53,654 bases of DNA from Guptibacillus hwajinpoensis (lineage in GTDB: Bacteria > Bacillota > Bacilli > Bacillales > Guptibacillaceae). The DNA lies in assembly GCF_020171785.1 (NCBI RefSeq), contig NZ_JAIVAE010000019.1, forward strand, positions 1 to 53,654. Direction: 5' to 3'. Positions within the stretch are counted from its first letter, which is position 1. The number at the start of each line of letters is the position of its first letter. Below the pieces are notes generated by a model that saw nothing but the letters and a program-made list of their open reading frames with translations, was not told the DNA's origin and did no database searches. Positions 10,451 through 20,657 of the stretch are shown here, piece by piece. The translations under genes were made by a program, and so were the position numbers.

Positions 10451-11221
10451 ATGCTATTCGACACACATACACATTTGAATGTTGAACAATTTTCCGAAGA
10501 TCAACAAGAAGTGATTGAGCGGGCTCAAGCAGCAGGAGTCAGTAAGATGGTTGTAGTTGGTTTCGATCGCGAAACAATTACACAGGCTATGACGCTTGTA
10601 GAAAAGCATGATTTTCTTTACGCAGCAGTGGGATGGCACCCTGTTGATGCAATTGACATGAAAGAGGAAGACCTCGAGTGGATTGAAGAACTTGCCGGTC
10701 ATCCAAAAGTCGTTGCCATTGGCGAGATGGGCCTTGATTACCATTGGGACAAGTCACCTCATGACATACAAAAAGACGTTTTTCGTAAGCAAATTGCGCT
10801 TGCGAAAAGAGTGAATTTACCGATCATCATACATAATCGTGAAGCGACGAGAGATGTCATTGATGTATTGAAGGAAGAAAATGCAGCAGAGGTAGGCGGC
10901 ATTATGCACTGTTTCGCTGGAACTGTAGAAGAGGCGAATGAGTGCCTAGAGATGAATTTCTACATTTCTCTTGGTGGTCCAGTGACATTTAAAAACGCTA
11001 AACTACCTAAGGAAGTTGCAAAAGAAATACCAGTTGATCGTTTGCTTATTGAAACCGATTGTCCATTTTTAGCGCCGCACCCTAACCGCGGTAAACGAAA
11101 TGAGCCTGCTTATGTCAAGCTTGTAGCAGAGCAAATTGCGGAATTAAAGGAAATGGACTATGAAGAGTTAGCAAGAAGAACATCTGAAAATGCGATGAAC
11201 CTATTTGGGATGAATCGCTAA
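10451..11221 (+). CDS. tatD: TatD family metal-dependent DNase
   Basis: A TIM-barrel hydrolase of 256 residues (YabD in B. subtilis). The metal ligands are visible: DTHTH at 4-8, EMGLDYHWD, the IIHNRE motif and ETDCPFLAPHP. Family members act as 3'-5' exonucleases on DNA and RNA in vitro; the role in Bacillus is not settled. GAGAAGGAG lies upstream of the ATG. The 240 bp before it hold no gene and no clear SigA promoter: TACACT near 10410 has only a weak -35 partner. A bulged hairpin, TTCGTTTGC with GCAAAGCGAA, sits at 10269-10298. Confidence 0.93.
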   Translation: MLFDTHTHLNVEQFSEDQQEVIERAQAAGVSKMVVVGFDRETITQAMTLVEKHDFLYAAVGWHPVDAIDMKEEDLEWIEELAGHPKVVAIGEMGLDYHWDKSPHDIQKDVFRKQIALAKRVNLPIIIHNREATRDVIDVLKEENAAEVGGIMHCFAGTVEEANECLEMNFYISLGGPVTFKNAKLPKEVAKEIPVDRLLIETDCPFLAPHPNRGKRNEPAYVKLVAEQIAELKEMDYEELARRTSENAMNLFGMNR

Positions 11222-11377
11222 TCAAAACCGTTGTCGTTAAAAAAGAGAGATCATCTTATGGTTTTTGCAGAAACTTCCCCATCTAGAGTGAAGATAAAAC
11301 CTTTTCTATTAATCTCGTAATGAGGGGATAAGTCAGAAGCTTTTCTTTATGAAACACAGTCGGTTCAGGGGGGATCT

Positions 11378-12688
11378 ATGACAATGAAATCGAACATGGA
11401 AAACTTTTTTGCTCGTCTTAAGGGCGGAAAGAACGTATTCATGATTTGCTTAAGTGTAATTGTACTGGGTTTAGTCTCCGGCTTTATCGTGTTTGAAACT
11501 ACAAAAGCTTCGGTCACGCTTGTCCTTGATGGGGAAGAGAAGTTAGTAGATACACATGCAGATACAGTTGCGGAGTTATTGAAAGATGAAAACTTGAGTC
11601 CTGATGCTCATGATTATTTAAGTCACGATTTATCAGCACAGCTTGATGCTGGTGACGTGATTGAATGGAAGCCTGCTTTTCAAGTAACGCTGTCAGTCAA
11701 TGGAAAGAATCAACAGGTGTGGTCAACTCAAGAGACCGTTAAAGGCTTTCTAGAAGATCAGAACATTAAGCTAAGAGAACATGATGAAATGTCTGTTTCC
11801 CTCGATGATGAATTGAAGGAAGATATGACAATTGCCGTTGATGAGGCGTTTAAAGTGGCTGTAAATGACGGTGGTAAACAGAGTGATGTTTGGACAACTT
11901 CGACTACGGTCGCTGGCTTTTTAGAACAGCAGAACATTCAACTTGGAGAACTTGATCGCGTAGAACCAGGAAAAAGCGAGAATGTAAAAGCGAACTCGGA
12001 AATCAACGTGATTCGAGTAGAAAAGGTCACCGATGTAGTGGAAGAACCAATCGACTATGCAACCATTAAGAAAAATGATAGCTCGATGCAAAAAGGAACT
12101 GAAAAAGTAGTAGAAAATGGACAAGAAGGCAAGCAAGAGAAACATTATGAAGTTGTTTTAGAAAATGGCAAAGAGGTTTCACGTGAACTTAAGAAAACCG
12201 ATGTTGTGAAGGAAAGCAGTGACAAAATCGTTGCTGTTGGAACTCAGGTGATTATGCAAACCGCTGTTAAAACAAGTAGTGAGCCTTCAACACCTACTAA
12301 ATCAACGAAGTCATCTAGCAAGCCTGAGCCTGCTAGTGATGTGAAGAAGCCTGAACCAAAAGCTAAAAGTGAACCAAAACCCAAGAGTGAACCTGCTGGT
12401 AAAGTTCTTAACGTATCTACAACAGCCTACACAGCAAACTGTACAGGGTGTTCGGGAATTACATCGACTGGGTTTAACTTAAAATCCAATCCTAATGCGA
12501 AAGTGATTGCAGTTGATCCGAGTGTTATTCCACTTGGTTCAAAAGTATTTGTTGAAGGATATGGAACGGCGATTGCTGCTGATACAGGGGGAGCAATCAA
12601 AGGGAACAAAATTGACGTCTTTTTCTCATCCAAGTCACAGGCCTATGCATGGGGAAATAAGACCGTCCAAATTACGATTCTCGATTAG
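11378..12688 (+). CDS. yabE: YabE, DUF348/G5/3D domain cell-wall protein
   Basis: A 436-residue exported protein. Order: short basic N-terminus, one hydrophobic anchor (about 20-40), three DUF348 repeats (each with VTLxxDG/VNG, a TV-x-(E/G)-LL/FL segment), a G5 domain (around EEPIDYATIKKNDSS to QVIMQTAVKT), a low-complexity Lys/Pro/Ser/Glu linker, and a C-terminal 3D domain with conserved Asp residues (VDPSVIPLGS, AADTGG, IDVFF). This is the layout of the Rpf/Sps-like murein hydrolases; lytic activity is inferred. AGGGGGG precedes the ATG at 11378. In B. subtilis the gene answers to extracytoplasmic sigma factors and an antisense RNA; I could not see a convincing ECF promoter here. Confidence 0.93.
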   Translation: MTMKSNMENFFARLKGGKNVFMICLSVIVLGLVSGFIVFETTKASVTLVLDGEEKLVDTHADTVAELLKDENLSPDAHDYLSHDLSAQLDAGDVIEWKPAFQVTLSVNGKNQQVWSTQETVKGFLEDQNIKLREHDEMSVSLDDELKEDMTIAVDEAFKVAVNDGGKQSDVWTTSTTVAGFLEQQNIQLGELDRVEPGKSENVKANSEINVIRVEKVTDVVEEPIDYATIKKNDSSMQKGTEKVVENGQEGKQEKHYEVVLENGKEVSRELKKTDVVKESSDKIVAVGTQVIMQTAVKTSSEPSTPTKSTKSSSKPEPASDVKKPEPKAKSEPKPKSEPAGKVLNVSTTAYTANCTGCSGITSTGFNLKSNPNAKVIAVDPSVIPLGSKVFVEGYGTAIAADTGGAIKGNKIDVFFSSKSQAYAWGNKTVQITILD

Positions 12689-12711
12689 TGATCGATCTAT
12701 GATATGCTATT

Positions 12712-12747
12712 AACACAGAGTGAGGCAAATCTCTCTCTGTGTTTTTT
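12712..12747 (+). terminator. Terminator after yabE
   Basis: AACACAGAG pairs with CTCTGTGTT, with extra GAG/CTC pairing inside the loop, and a T-run follows. Confidence 0.88.
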
Positions 12748-12833
12748 GTATGATAAAGAAAAGTTTAATGAGGAAAACTAAAAGAATTAACGCGTTATAA
12801 ATAGAATCGGTTACGTATTATGGAGGCAACAGA

Positions 12834-14263
<1,430 letters not shown>

Positions 14264-14267
14264 TTTG

Positions 14268-14294
14268 AAAAACACCTTTGAGGGTGTTTTTTTT
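14268..14294 (+). terminator. Terminator after rsmA
   Basis: AAAACACC pairs with GGTGTTTT around a six-base loop and is followed by four more T. Confidence 0.9.
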
Positions 14295-14353
14295 ATCCGC
14301 TTTTGCTTTCATATGGTAAGGGCTGGCCGACAATCTTAATCAGCTCCAGAAAA

Positions 14354-14382
14354 ACATCTTTTTGAAAACTTCTCATATAGTA
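14354..14382 (+). promoter_or_regulatory. Putative SigK promoter of yabG
   Basis: CATATAGTA (14374-14382) is an exact match to the SigK -10 element CATANNNTA, and an AC dinucleotide at 14354-14355 provides the minimal -35. B. subtilis yabG is SigK-dependent. A start near 14390 excludes use of the upstream ATG at 14362 as the yabG start codon. Confidence 0.65.
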
Positions 14383-14433
14383 GAAAAAGGAGCTATCGTT
14401 TCGTTTAAAGGTCAAGCGGCGTGGAGGGAAGAG

Positions 14434-15312
14434 ATGACGATGAAAGAAGGAGATATCGTTGCAAGGCGTTCATACGGCTGTGATTTAATCTTCCGTGTTA
14501 CGAGATTAAACGAAGCGAACAAGTCAGCTGAGCTCGTAGGTGAAGACATGAGGCTCATCGCAGATGCCCCATATGACGATCTCGTGTTAATTGACTCAAG
14601 TGAACATAAAATGAGGCGAGAGCAGTCGAAAGAGAAAGAGGATTATTCGTTTCGCTTGTTCAGACAAGATTATCAGTTGTTACGTATGAAGCGAGAATAT
14701 TCGGCTACTAGCCATTTTAAGAAAGAAACGAGTTTCTTTGAACTTCCAGGTAAAATTCTTCATATTGATGGCGATCCCCTTTATTTAAGCAAATGTTTAG
14801 AAATGTATAAGCGTTTAGGAGTTCCAGTCTATGGTTTGTATATGAAAGAAAGTGAAATTCCTGAGAATATCATTAAGTTAGTTAACAATGTAAGACCCGA
14901 TATTCTCGTGATAACAGGACATGATGCGTATAGTAAACATAAAGGCGAAAAAAAGGATTTGCAGTCCTATCGCAACTCACGGTATTTTGTTCGTGCAGTA
15001 AAAGAAGTAAGAAGTATTTTTCCGAACCTCGATCATCTGGTGATTTTTGCCGGTGCGTGTCAGTCTCATTTTGAATCATTAATTCGAGCGGGTGCAAATT
15101 TTGCAAGCTCACCTTCAAGAATTAACATCCACATGTTGGATCCCGTTTTCATTGTGTCTAAAATCGCGCTCACGTCATTTACCGACCATGTGAATGTTTG
15201 GGATGCTCTAAGAAATACGTTAACCGGTGAAGACGGCCTTGGAGGCGTTGAAACGAAAGGAATACTACGAACTGGCATGCCGATGAAAGAAAATGAAGAT
15301 TATTCAGAGTGA
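14434..15312 (+). CDS. yabG: Sporulation-specific protease YabG
   Basis: YabG is a mother-cell protease that trims spore coat and cortex-associated proteins during coat maturation. The 292-residue protein matches the family in full, with GDIVARRSYGCDL near the start and the highly conserved VITGHDAYSKHKG, FAGACQSHFESLIRAGANFASSPSR and KGILRTGMP blocks (the Cys-His pair is the likely catalytic region). I place the start at 14434 (GGAGGG five bases upstream) rather than 14362, because the SigK promoter lies between them and the extra residues have no counterpart. ATG 14440 is an alternative. Confidence 0.95.
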   Translation: MTMKEGDIVARRSYGCDLIFRVTRLNEANKSAELVGEDMRLIADAPYDDLVLIDSSEHKMRREQSKEKEDYSFRLFRQDYQLLRMKREYSATSHFKKETSFFELPGKILHIDGDPLYLSKCLEMYKRLGVPVYGLYMKESEIPENIIKLVNNVRPDILVITGHDAYSKHKGEKKDLQSYRNSRYFVRAVKEVRSIFPNLDHLVIFAGACQSHFESLIRAGANFASSPSRINIHMLDPVFIVSKIALTSFTDHVNVWDALRNTLTGEDGLGGVETKGILRTGMPMKENEDYSE

Positions 15313-15313
15313 A

Positions 15314-15352
15314 AAAACGGATGGTAGCGATACTCATCCGTTTTCTTTTTTT
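15314..15352 (+). terminator. Terminator after yabG
   Basis: AAAACGGATG pairs perfectly with CATCCGTTTT around an 11-base loop; a C and seven T follow. Confidence 0.92.
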
Positions 15353-15505
15353 ACTCTATCTTTTAAATTTCTGGTAAAGAAATGGGGCAGAAAAAGACGT
15401 GCTATTTATAATGAAAACGCCTATAAATAAACAGTTTTCATCAATTACACATATTTTTCGACAAATTAAGAAATAATAAAAATGCACATCAGTAGTAAAT
15501 AACAA

Positions 15506-15535
15506 TTGACATTGTTTTTGCTTCGTTGTTATAAT
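15506..15535 (+). promoter_or_regulatory. SigA promoter 1 of veg
   Basis: TTGACA (15506-15511) and TATAAT (15530-15535), both perfect consensus, are separated by 18 bp. Confidence 0.88.
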
Positions 15536-15546
15536 TTAAGTTTTAT

Positions 15547-15576
15547 TTGACAAGATGGTGCAAAAGATGTTATAAT
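15547..15576 (+). promoter_or_regulatory. SigA promoter 2 of veg
   Basis: TTGACA (15547-15552) and TATAAT (15571-15576), again both perfect, with an 18-bp spacer. It lies 41 bp downstream of promoter 1 and would leave a leader of only about 20 bases. Confidence 0.9.
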
Positions 15577-15601
15577 TTGTCTAAGTGAGGTGGAGGTTCC
15601 G

Positions 15602-15859
15602 ATGGCAAAAACGATTATTGAGATCAAACAAACGTTACAATCTCAGGTTGGCAAACGCTTGACCTTAAAGGCAAACGGAGGTCGCAGAAAGACAATTCAA
15701 CGTTCAGGCATCCTTGAAGAAACCTACCCGGCAGTGTTCATAGTTAAGCTGGATCAGGACACTAACGCATTTGAGCGCGTGTCATACAGCTACACAGATA
15801 TTCTTACAGATACAGTACAAATTACATTTAATGAAGAACAAGCGGCAGTAAGCGGTTAA
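15602..15859 (+). CDS. veg: Veg protein, biofilm-associated regulator
   Basis: An 85-residue protein almost identical in its core to B. subtilis Veg, with [15 protein letters not shown] (about 16-30) and the SYSYTDILT segment. Veg is strongly expressed in growth and, in B. subtilis, stimulates biofilm matrix genes by interfering with SinR and affects germination; the mechanism is not fully known. I take the ATG at 15602, preceded by AGGTGGAGG. A GTG 12 bases upstream is in frame but would consume the ribosome site. Two perfect SigA promoters drive it. Confidence 0.95.
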   Translation: MAKTIIEIKQTLQSQVGKRLTLKANGGRRKTIQRSGILEETYPAVFIVKLDQDTNAFERVSYSYTDILTDTVQITFNEEQAAVSG

Positions 15860-15883
15860 GGCAATTGGTCTAACTGCTTTTTT
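15851..15883 (+). terminator. Terminator overlapping the veg stop
   Basis: AGCGGTTA (inside the last codons of veg) pairs with TAACTGCT around a 12-base loop, then a run of T. Confidence 0.82.
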
Positions 15884-15928
15884 GCTTTCTTTAGAAAGAT
15901 TTATTCCCTTTTATGGTTACATATTCGT

Positions 15929-15959
15929 AGTATAATGGTTGCTTTCTATCCTCAAACTA
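15929..15959 (+). promoter_or_regulatory. Putative SigG promoter of sspF
   Basis: AGTATA (15929-15934) fits the forespore -35, and CAAACTA (15953-15959) matches CATACTA with one mismatch, with an 18-bp spacer. The same architecture occurs before fin and spoVT in this window. Confidence 0.55.
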
Positions 15960-15993
15960 AGCGTGTCACAGGATAGAAAGGAGCTTGATTCGC

Positions 15994-16176
15994 ATGGCGA
16001 GACGTAGAGGGATTATGTCCGATCATTTGAAAGAAGAAATTGCGAAAGAGCTTGGCTTTTATGATACGGTTCAGAAAGAAGGTTGGGGAGGAATTAAAGC
16101 TCGCGATGCAGGTAACATCGTGAAGCGTGCGATTCAACTAGCAGAAGAACAGCTTGGAAACCAACAAAAACACTGA
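15994..16176 (+). CDS. sspF: Alpha/beta-type small acid-soluble spore protein SspF
   Basis: A 60-residue alpha/beta-type SASP of the SspF group. The conserved blocks [20 protein letters not shown] and the RRRGIMSD start are all visible. In the forespore such proteins coat DNA and are degraded by the GPR protease on germination. The ATG at 15994 follows AAAGGAG by about 11 bases; an in-frame TTG at 15985 is too close to that site. It lies between veg and ispE, as in B. subtilis, with its own promoter and terminator. Confidence 0.95.
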   Translation: MARRRGIMSDHLKEEIAKELGFYDTVQKEGWGGIKARDAGNIVKRAIQLAEEQLGNQQKH

Positions 16177-16187
16177 ACCCTGTGACT

Positions 16188-16217
16188 GCCCCTGGCTAAT
16201 AGCCAGGGGCTTTTTTT
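16188..16217 (+). terminator. Terminator after sspF
   Basis: GCCCCTGGCT pairs perfectly with AGCCAGGGGC around a three-base loop, followed by seven T. Confidence 0.95.
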
Positions 16218-16336
16218 GTTGCGAAATGCTGCTACACTCCTTCTTAATCTGTTTCTTTCTTTTAGGGTTGTTGTGTTACAATAATTCACAGTAAGTTAAA
16301 ATATCGAACGGTAGGACGAAAATGTAGGTGAACGAG

Positions 16337-17206
16337 ATGAGAAAAAAATTGAGTGTGAAAGCGCCAGCGAAGATAAACTTAGCACTTGATGTGCTTCATA
16401 AACGACCTGATGGCTTTCATGAAGTGGAAATGGTTATGACGAATGTAGATTTGGCGGACCGTCTTGAGTTAACCGAGCTAAGACGGAATGAGATCATTAT
16501 TGAATCCACTAGTGGTTTTGTACCTGATGATCAGAGAAATTTGGCGTTTCAAGCGGCAGCTCTCCTCAAAAACAAATTTAACATTCGGCAGGGGATTGCC
16601 ATTAAAATCGATAAGCAAATTCCTGTAGCAGCTGGATTAGCTGGTGGAAGTAGTGATGCAGCAGCAACATTAAGAGGTCTTAATGAACTTTGGGAATTAG
16701 GACTTACTTATGATGAACTTGCTGATATAGGTTCTGAGATTGGCTCAGACGTGGCATTTTGCGTTTATGGAGGTACTGCCCTTGCCAAGGGGCGTGGAGA
16801 GATTATCAAGCCGATCGATTCACCTCCTCCGTGTTGGGTCATTCTTGCGAAACCGTCGATTGGTGTTTCGACAGCAGAAGTTTATCGACGACTTCGTACA
16901 AGTGAAATGGATCATCCTGATGTAGAAGGGATGATGCAGGCGATTGAGGACAAAAATTACGAAGCCATTTGTGACCTTCTAGGAAATGTTTTAGAAGATG
17001 TGACATTAAAACTTCACCCGGAAGTGCGTCAAATCAAAGAGAAAATGGAAAGTCTAGGTGCTGATGGCGTCCTAATGAGTGGAAGTGGACCGACTGTCTT
17101 TGGACTAACTCGTCACGAATCAAGAATGCAGCGAATTTATAATGGATTACGAGGCTTTTGTGGTCAAGTTTATGCGGTTCGTCTGCTAGGTGAGAAGAAC
17201 CCTTGA
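16337..17206 (+). CDS. ispE: 4-diphosphocytidyl-2-C-methyl-D-erythritol kinase
   Basis: IspE phosphorylates the 2-hydroxyl of CDP-methylerythritol in the non-mevalonate isoprenoid pathway. The 289-residue GHMP kinase shows [12 protein letters not shown], the ATP-binding [17 protein letters not shown] and the C-terminal [13 protein letters not shown] chose ATG 16337, preceded by AGGTGA; a GTG nine bases upstream is an alternative. The last codons run into the purR promoter, whose -35 overlaps the ispE stop. Confidence 0.97.
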   Translation: MRKKLSVKAPAKINLALDVLHKRPDGFHEVEMVMTNVDLADRLELTELRRNEIIIESTSGFVPDDQRNLAFQAAALLKNKFNIRQGIAIKIDKQIPVAAGLAGGSSDAAATLRGLNELWELGLTYDELADIGSEIGSDVAFCVYGGTALAKGRGEIIKPIDSPPPCWVILAKPSIGVSTAEVYRRLRTSEMDHPDVEGMMQAIEDKNYEAICDLLGNVLEDVTLKLHPEVRQIKEKMESLGADGVLMSGSGPTVFGLTRHESRMQRIYNGLRGFCGQVYAVRLLGEKNP

Positions 17207-17232
17207 ATAAATCCGTACATTAGTGATATATT
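17203..17232 (+). promoter_or_regulatory. Putative SigA promoter of purR
   Basis: TTGAAT (17203-17208) and TATATT (17227-17232) are 18 bp apart. The -35 overlaps the ispE stop codon. The promoter is embedded in a pair of PurBoxes. Confidence 0.65.
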
Positions 17233-17252
17233 ATGAGTAATTATTCGGATTT
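17209..17252. promoter_or_regulatory. Two-PurBox operator (PurR autoregulation)
   Basis: AAATCCGTACATT at 17209-17221 (plus strand) and AAATCCGAATAAT read on the minus strand at 17240-17252 each fit the PurBox AWWWCCGAACWWT with one mismatch. They face each other across 18 bp, close to the 16-17 bp of known PurR operators. The first box fills the promoter spacer and the second lies just past the -10, so bound PurR would block it. Confidence 0.72.
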
Positions 17253-17268
17253 TTTTGGAGGTTCTTCT

Positions 17269-18123
17269 ATGAAGATGAAACGGAGTTCTCGGTTAGTGGA
17301 CATGACAAGGTATATGTTAGAGCATCCACACCGCTTAGTTTCACTAACTTATTTTTCAGAGCGCTACGGCGCAGCTAAATCTTCAATCAGCGAAGATTTG
17401 GTTATTATTAAAGAAAATTTTGAGCAACAAGGTGTTGGCTCGTTATTGACTGTTCCTGGTGCAGCTGGTGGTGTTCGATATATGCCGCTCATCAGTGATG
17501 AAGAAGCAGACCGCGTTGTTGGTGAGCTGTGTGATTTCTTAGAAAGTCCTGATCGCCTTCTTCCGGGTGGGTATTTGTATTTAACTGATATCCTAGGGAA
17601 TCCAGAAATTATGAATCAGGTTGGCCGTCTTTTCGCATCGGTGTTTGCTGACCGTAAAATTGATTGCGTAATGACCGTTGCAACAAAAGGGATTCCACTC
17701 GCGTATGCAGCGGCCAGTCACCTCAACGTTCCGGTTGTTATCGTAAGGCGTGATAGCAAGGTAACAGAAGGCTCAACGGTAAGTATTAACTATGTATCTG
17801 GCTCATCCAAACGCATTCAAACGATGGCTCTGGCTCGTAGGAGTTTGAAGCCAGGCGCTAATGTCCTTATCGTGGACGACTTTATGAAAGCGGGTGGAAC
17901 GATTCAAGGAATGGTAAACCTTCTTGAAGAGTTTCAAGCTGACGTAGCTGGAATAGGTGTTCTTGTTGAAGCAGAAGGTGAAGGAGAAGAACGATTGGTA
18001 GAAGAGTATGTCTCGATGATGAACCTAGGTGGAGTCGATATGAAAGAACGTTCGATTCAGGTAGCACCAGGGAACTACAAAAAATTTCTTGCGCGATTAA
18101 CTGAAGGAGTGGAGAACGAATGA
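17269..18123 (+). CDS. purR: Purine operon repressor PurR
   Basis: PurR represses purine synthesis and transport genes; PRPP relieves the repression. The 284-residue protein has an N-terminal winged-helix domain ([30 protein letters not shown]-like [10 protein letters not shown]) and a phosphoribosyltransferase-fold domain with the PRPP loop [13 protein letters not shown]. It is a regulator with no transferase reaction. GGAGG precedes the ATG at 17269; an upstream in-frame ATG at 17233 lies between the PurBoxes and has no ribosome site. It overlaps ridA by four bases. Confidence 0.97.
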   Translation: MKMKRSSRLVDMTRYMLEHPHRLVSLTYFSERYGAAKSSISEDLVIIKENFEQQGVGSLLTVPGAAGGVRYMPLISDEEADRVVGELCDFLESPDRLLPGGYLYLTDILGNPEIMNQVGRLFASVFADRKIDCVMTVATKGIPLAYAAASHLNVPVVIVRRDSKVTEGSTVSINYVSGSSKRIQTMALARRSLKPGANVLIVDDFMKAGGTIQGMVNLLEEFQADVAGIGVLVEAEGEGEERLVEEYVSMMNLGGVDMKERSIQVAPGNYKKFLARLTEGVENE

Positions 18124-18494
18124 AAACTGTCTACACGAAATCAGCACCAGAAGCCATTGGCCCTTATTCACAAGGAATGATCGTTAACAATCTGTTTTAT
18201 AGCTCGGGACAAATTCCTTTACGAGCAGATGGAACACTTGTTGATGGCGCCATTGAAGAGCAGACACACCAAGTCTTTTCGAATGTAAAAGCTGTTCTCG
18301 AAGCTGCAGGATCATCACTTAATCGCGTTGTGAAAACAACCGTGTACATTAAAGATATGAATCAATTTGGAGCGATCAATGAGATATATGGGGAATACTT
18401 TGATACACACAAGCCAGCGCGCTCCTGTGTTGAAGTAGCGCGACTTCCTAAAGATGCCCTTATTGAAATAGAAGTGATTGCCCTAGTAGGTTAA
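18120..18494 (+). CDS. ridA: RidA family reactive imine deaminase (YabJ)
   Basis: A 124-residue RidA/YER057c/UK114 protein. It hydrolyses reactive enamine/imine intermediates released by PLP enzymes. The conserved IGPYSQG near the start, the SGQIPL segment, [18 protein letters not shown] with the substrate-binding arginine near 101, and the final IE-x-IA are all visible. Translation is coupled to purR by an ATGA overlap, as in B. subtilis, where the pair has been linked to purine regulation. Confidence 0.96.
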   Translation: MKTVYTKSAPEAIGPYSQGMIVNNLFYSSGQIPLRADGTLVDGAIEEQTHQVFSNVKAVLEAAGSSLNRVVKTTVYIKDMNQFGAINEIYGEYFDTHKPARSCVEVARLPKDALIEIEVIALVG

Positions 18495-18501
18495 TCAAGT
18501 T

Positions 18502-18532
18502 GACGCACTCATTTACTGAGTGCGTCTTTTTT
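18502..18532 (+). terminator. Terminator after ridA
   Basis: GACGCACTC pairs perfectly with GAGTGCGTC around a seven-base loop, then six T. Confidence 0.94.
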
Positions 18533-18626
18533 AATCATTTCACTGTTTAGATTCTCTCATTTGTGTCGAACATGGATTTTATGAGCTACTAACAGCAAAT
18601 TTTTATAACATTTTTTATATTTAGAA

Positions 18627-18653
18627 GAAGGATTTGTTGATTATAAGTTGAAT
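18627..18653 (+). promoter_or_regulatory. SigH promoter of spoVG
   Basis: GAAGGATTT (18627-18635) fits the SigH -35 RNAGGAWWW, and GTTGAAT (18647-18653) the -10 RNNGAAT, with an 11-bp spacer. The 35 bp upstream are extremely AT-rich, as at the B. subtilis spoVG upstream site bound by AbrB. Confidence 0.82.
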
Positions 18654-18698
18654 AGTGCATATATGCTCTAATTAATGGAAAAAGGTGGTGCACTCGAG

Positions 18699-18989
18699 TT
18701 GGAAATTACAGATGTTCGCCTACGTCGTGTGAATACGGAAGGACGCATGCGCGCAATCGCTTCCATCACAATGGATCATGAATTCGTCGTTCATGATATT
18801 CGCGTTATTGATGGGAATAACGGCATGTTTGTAGCGATGCCAAGCAAAAGAACTCCGGATGGAGAGTTTCGCGATATCGCTCATCCAATTTCCTCGAATA
18901 CAAGGGAAAAGATTCAAACTGCAGTTTTAGCTGAATACCATCGTGTTGGTGAAATGGAAGCAGCTTATGAAGAAGCAGGAGCTTCCTGA
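18699..18989 (+). CDS. spoVG: SpoVG, regulator of septation and stationary-phase genes
   Basis: SpoVG is a small nucleic-acid-binding regulator that affects asymmetric septation in spore formers and many processes in other Firmicutes. The 96-residue protein is close to identical to B. subtilis SpoVG over [17 protein letters not shown] and [13 protein letters not shown], and ends in EEAGAS. I place the start at the TTG at 18699, eight bases after GGTGGTG; the ATG at 18675 has no ribosome site and adds residues absent from the family. Its SigH promoter and AT-rich upstream region fit control by SigH and AbrB. Confidence 0.95.
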   Translation: MEITDVRLRRVNTEGRMRAIASITMDHEFVVHDIRVIDGNNGMFVAMPSKRTPDGEFRDIAHPISSNTREKIQTAVLAEYHRVGEMEAAYEEAGAS

Positions 18990-18992
18990 TCG

Positions 18993-19023
18993 AAAAGTCT
19001 GGTCAATTGACCAGACTTTTTTT
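18993..19023 (+). terminator. Terminator after spoVG
   Basis: AAAAGTCTGGTC pairs perfectly with GACCAGACTTTT around AATT, continuing into T. Confidence 0.94.
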
Positions 19024-19115
19024 ATGTTTTACGACTGAATAAAAGAATAAAAATCGAAATGTTCATCAACCTTTCTTTTCCAGCCTCATATATGGTGAGG
19101 ATTTCAGGAACTTCC

Positions 19116-19144
19116 TTGAAAATGAGGGGTTTTTGAGATATAGT
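19116..19144 (+). promoter_or_regulatory. Putative SigA promoter of glmU
   Basis: TTGAAA (19116-19121) and TATAGT (19139-19144) are separated by 17 bp, 40 bp before the glmU start. This position also rules out the ATG-like start at 19133. Confidence 0.7.
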
Positions 19145-19183
19145 CAAAGTGGAAAAATAGGATGCGATGGAGGAACCATATAC

Positions 19184-20551
19184 ATGAATAGATTTGCAGT
19201 GGTATTAGCAGCAGGTCAAGGCACGCGGATGAAATCAAAGCTTTATAAAGTGCTCCACCCCGTTTGTGGGAAGCCGATGGTTGAACACGTAGTGGGTCAA
19301 CTCGAAGAGCTTAAGCTTGAGAACATTGTCACTGTTGTCGGTCACGGCGCTGAGAAAGTTCGTGATCAACTTGGTAGTCGAGTCAATTATGTTCTCCAAG
19401 AAGAACAGTTAGGAACGGCTCATGCAGTCATGCAGACGCAAGAAACACTGGCAAATAATGAAGGTGTGACGCTTGTAGTATGCGGTGATACTCCTCTCAT
19501 TACGAAAGAAACAATGGATGCTCTCTTAACATATCATGAGGAAAAGGGTGCAAAAGCTACGATTTTGACGGCAGACGCTGACAATCCATTTGGTTACGGA
19601 CGAATTATCCGGGATGAAAATGGACGTGTTCAACGTATTGTTGAACAAAAAGATGCAACTGACGATGAACAGCAAGTGACGGAAATTAATACAGGTACAT
19701 ACTGTTTTGATAACAAAACCCTTTTTGAGACGCTTCAGCTAGTAAAAAATGAAAATGCTCAGGGAGAATATTATCTACCGGATGTTGTTGAGATTCTTCA
19801 AAAACAAGGTGAAGTCGTAGCAGCTTATCAAACAGCAGATTTCGATGAAACCATGGGCGTGAATGATCGTGTTGCACTTTCAAAAGCAGAAGTTGCAATG
19901 AAAAAGCGCATTAATGAGAAACATATGCGTAACGGCGTAACTCTCATTGATCCTGATGCAACATACATTTCTCCAGATGCTGTGATTGGTCAAGATACGG
20001 TCATTTATCCAGGCACAACGATAGTTGGCAGCACCACAATTGGTGAAGAAGCTAAGGTTGGGCCTAATACTGAAATAAAAGATAGTCAGGTTGGAGATAT
20101 GACCGTTGTGAAACAATCGGTTATTCATGATAGCAAAGTAGGAAATGCTGTAAATATTGGACCGTTTGCCCACATTCGACCGGCTTCACAAATCAGTGAT
20201 GAAGTGAAGATTGGAAACTTTGTGGAAGTGAAAAAAGCTGTGATGGGTCATGGAAGCAAAGCTTCTCACTTGAGTTATGTCGGCGATGCTGAAATCGGAA
20301 AAGATGTGAATCTTGGCTGTGGTTCTATTACTGTTAATTATGATGGGCAGAAAAAGTACTTAACGAAAGTTGAAGATGGGGCATTCATTGGCTGTAATGT
20401 GAATTTGATCGCACCTGTAACAGTAGGGAAAGGTGCAACGGTAGCGGCCGGCTCTACAATTACAGATGATGTTCCTAACCAGGCGCTATCCATCGCGCGC
20501 TCTCGTCAGACGAATAAAGAAGATTATGCAACAAAGAAGAAGGACAATTGA
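19184..20551 (+). CDS. glmU: Bifunctional UDP-N-acetylglucosamine pyrophosphorylase / glucosamine-1-phosphate N-acetyltransferase
   Basis: GlmU makes UDP-GlcNAc, precursor of peptidoglycan and wall teichoic acids. The 455-residue protein has the nucleotidyltransferase N-terminus ([19 protein letters not shown], about 9-27; CGDTPLI; YGRIIR; NDRVALS) and a C-terminal left-handed beta-helix of hexapeptide repeats with the acetyltransferase site around [12 protein letters not shown] and [11 protein letters not shown]. The ATG at 19184 follows GGAGGAA by eight bases. It probably forms an operon with prs, since I see no strong terminator between them. Confidence 0.98.
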   Translation: MNRFAVVLAAGQGTRMKSKLYKVLHPVCGKPMVEHVVGQLEELKLENIVTVVGHGAEKVRDQLGSRVNYVLQEEQLGTAHAVMQTQETLANNEGVTLVVCGDTPLITKETMDALLTYHEEKGAKATILTADADNPFGYGRIIRDENGRVQRIVEQKDATDDEQQVTEINTGTYCFDNKTLFETLQLVKNENAQGEYYLPDVVEILQKQGEVVAAYQTADFDETMGVNDRVALSKAEVAMKKRINEKHMRNGVTLIDPDATYISPDAVIGQDTVIYPGTTIVGSTTIGEEAKVGPNTEIKDSQVGDMTVVKQSVIHDSKVGNAVNIGPFAHIRPASQISDEVKIGNFVEVKKAVMGHGSKASHLSYVGDAEIGKDVNLGCGSITVNYDGQKKYLTKVEDGAFIGCNVNLIAPVTVGKGATVAAGSTITDDVPNQALSIARSRQTNKEDYATKKKDN

Positions 20552-20657
20552 TTTTTATAGGATAAGAAAGTATGAAAAGAATGTTGTCTGCTCAAGCTTT
20601 GAGGAGTCGATAAAGCATTTGTGTTTTTCTTATTAATAAATGGAGGGGTACCAGCCG

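Noticed and set aside
11222-11377. c-di-AMP riboswitch or ECF promoter before yabE
   Set aside because: Cell-wall hydrolase genes often have such elements, but I found neither the conserved ydaO core nor an AAC/CGTC pair at proper spacing.
14362-14433. N-terminal extension of yabG from the ATG at 14362
   Set aside because: The SigK -10 at 14374-14382 lies inside it, no ribosome site precedes it, and the residues have no match in the family.
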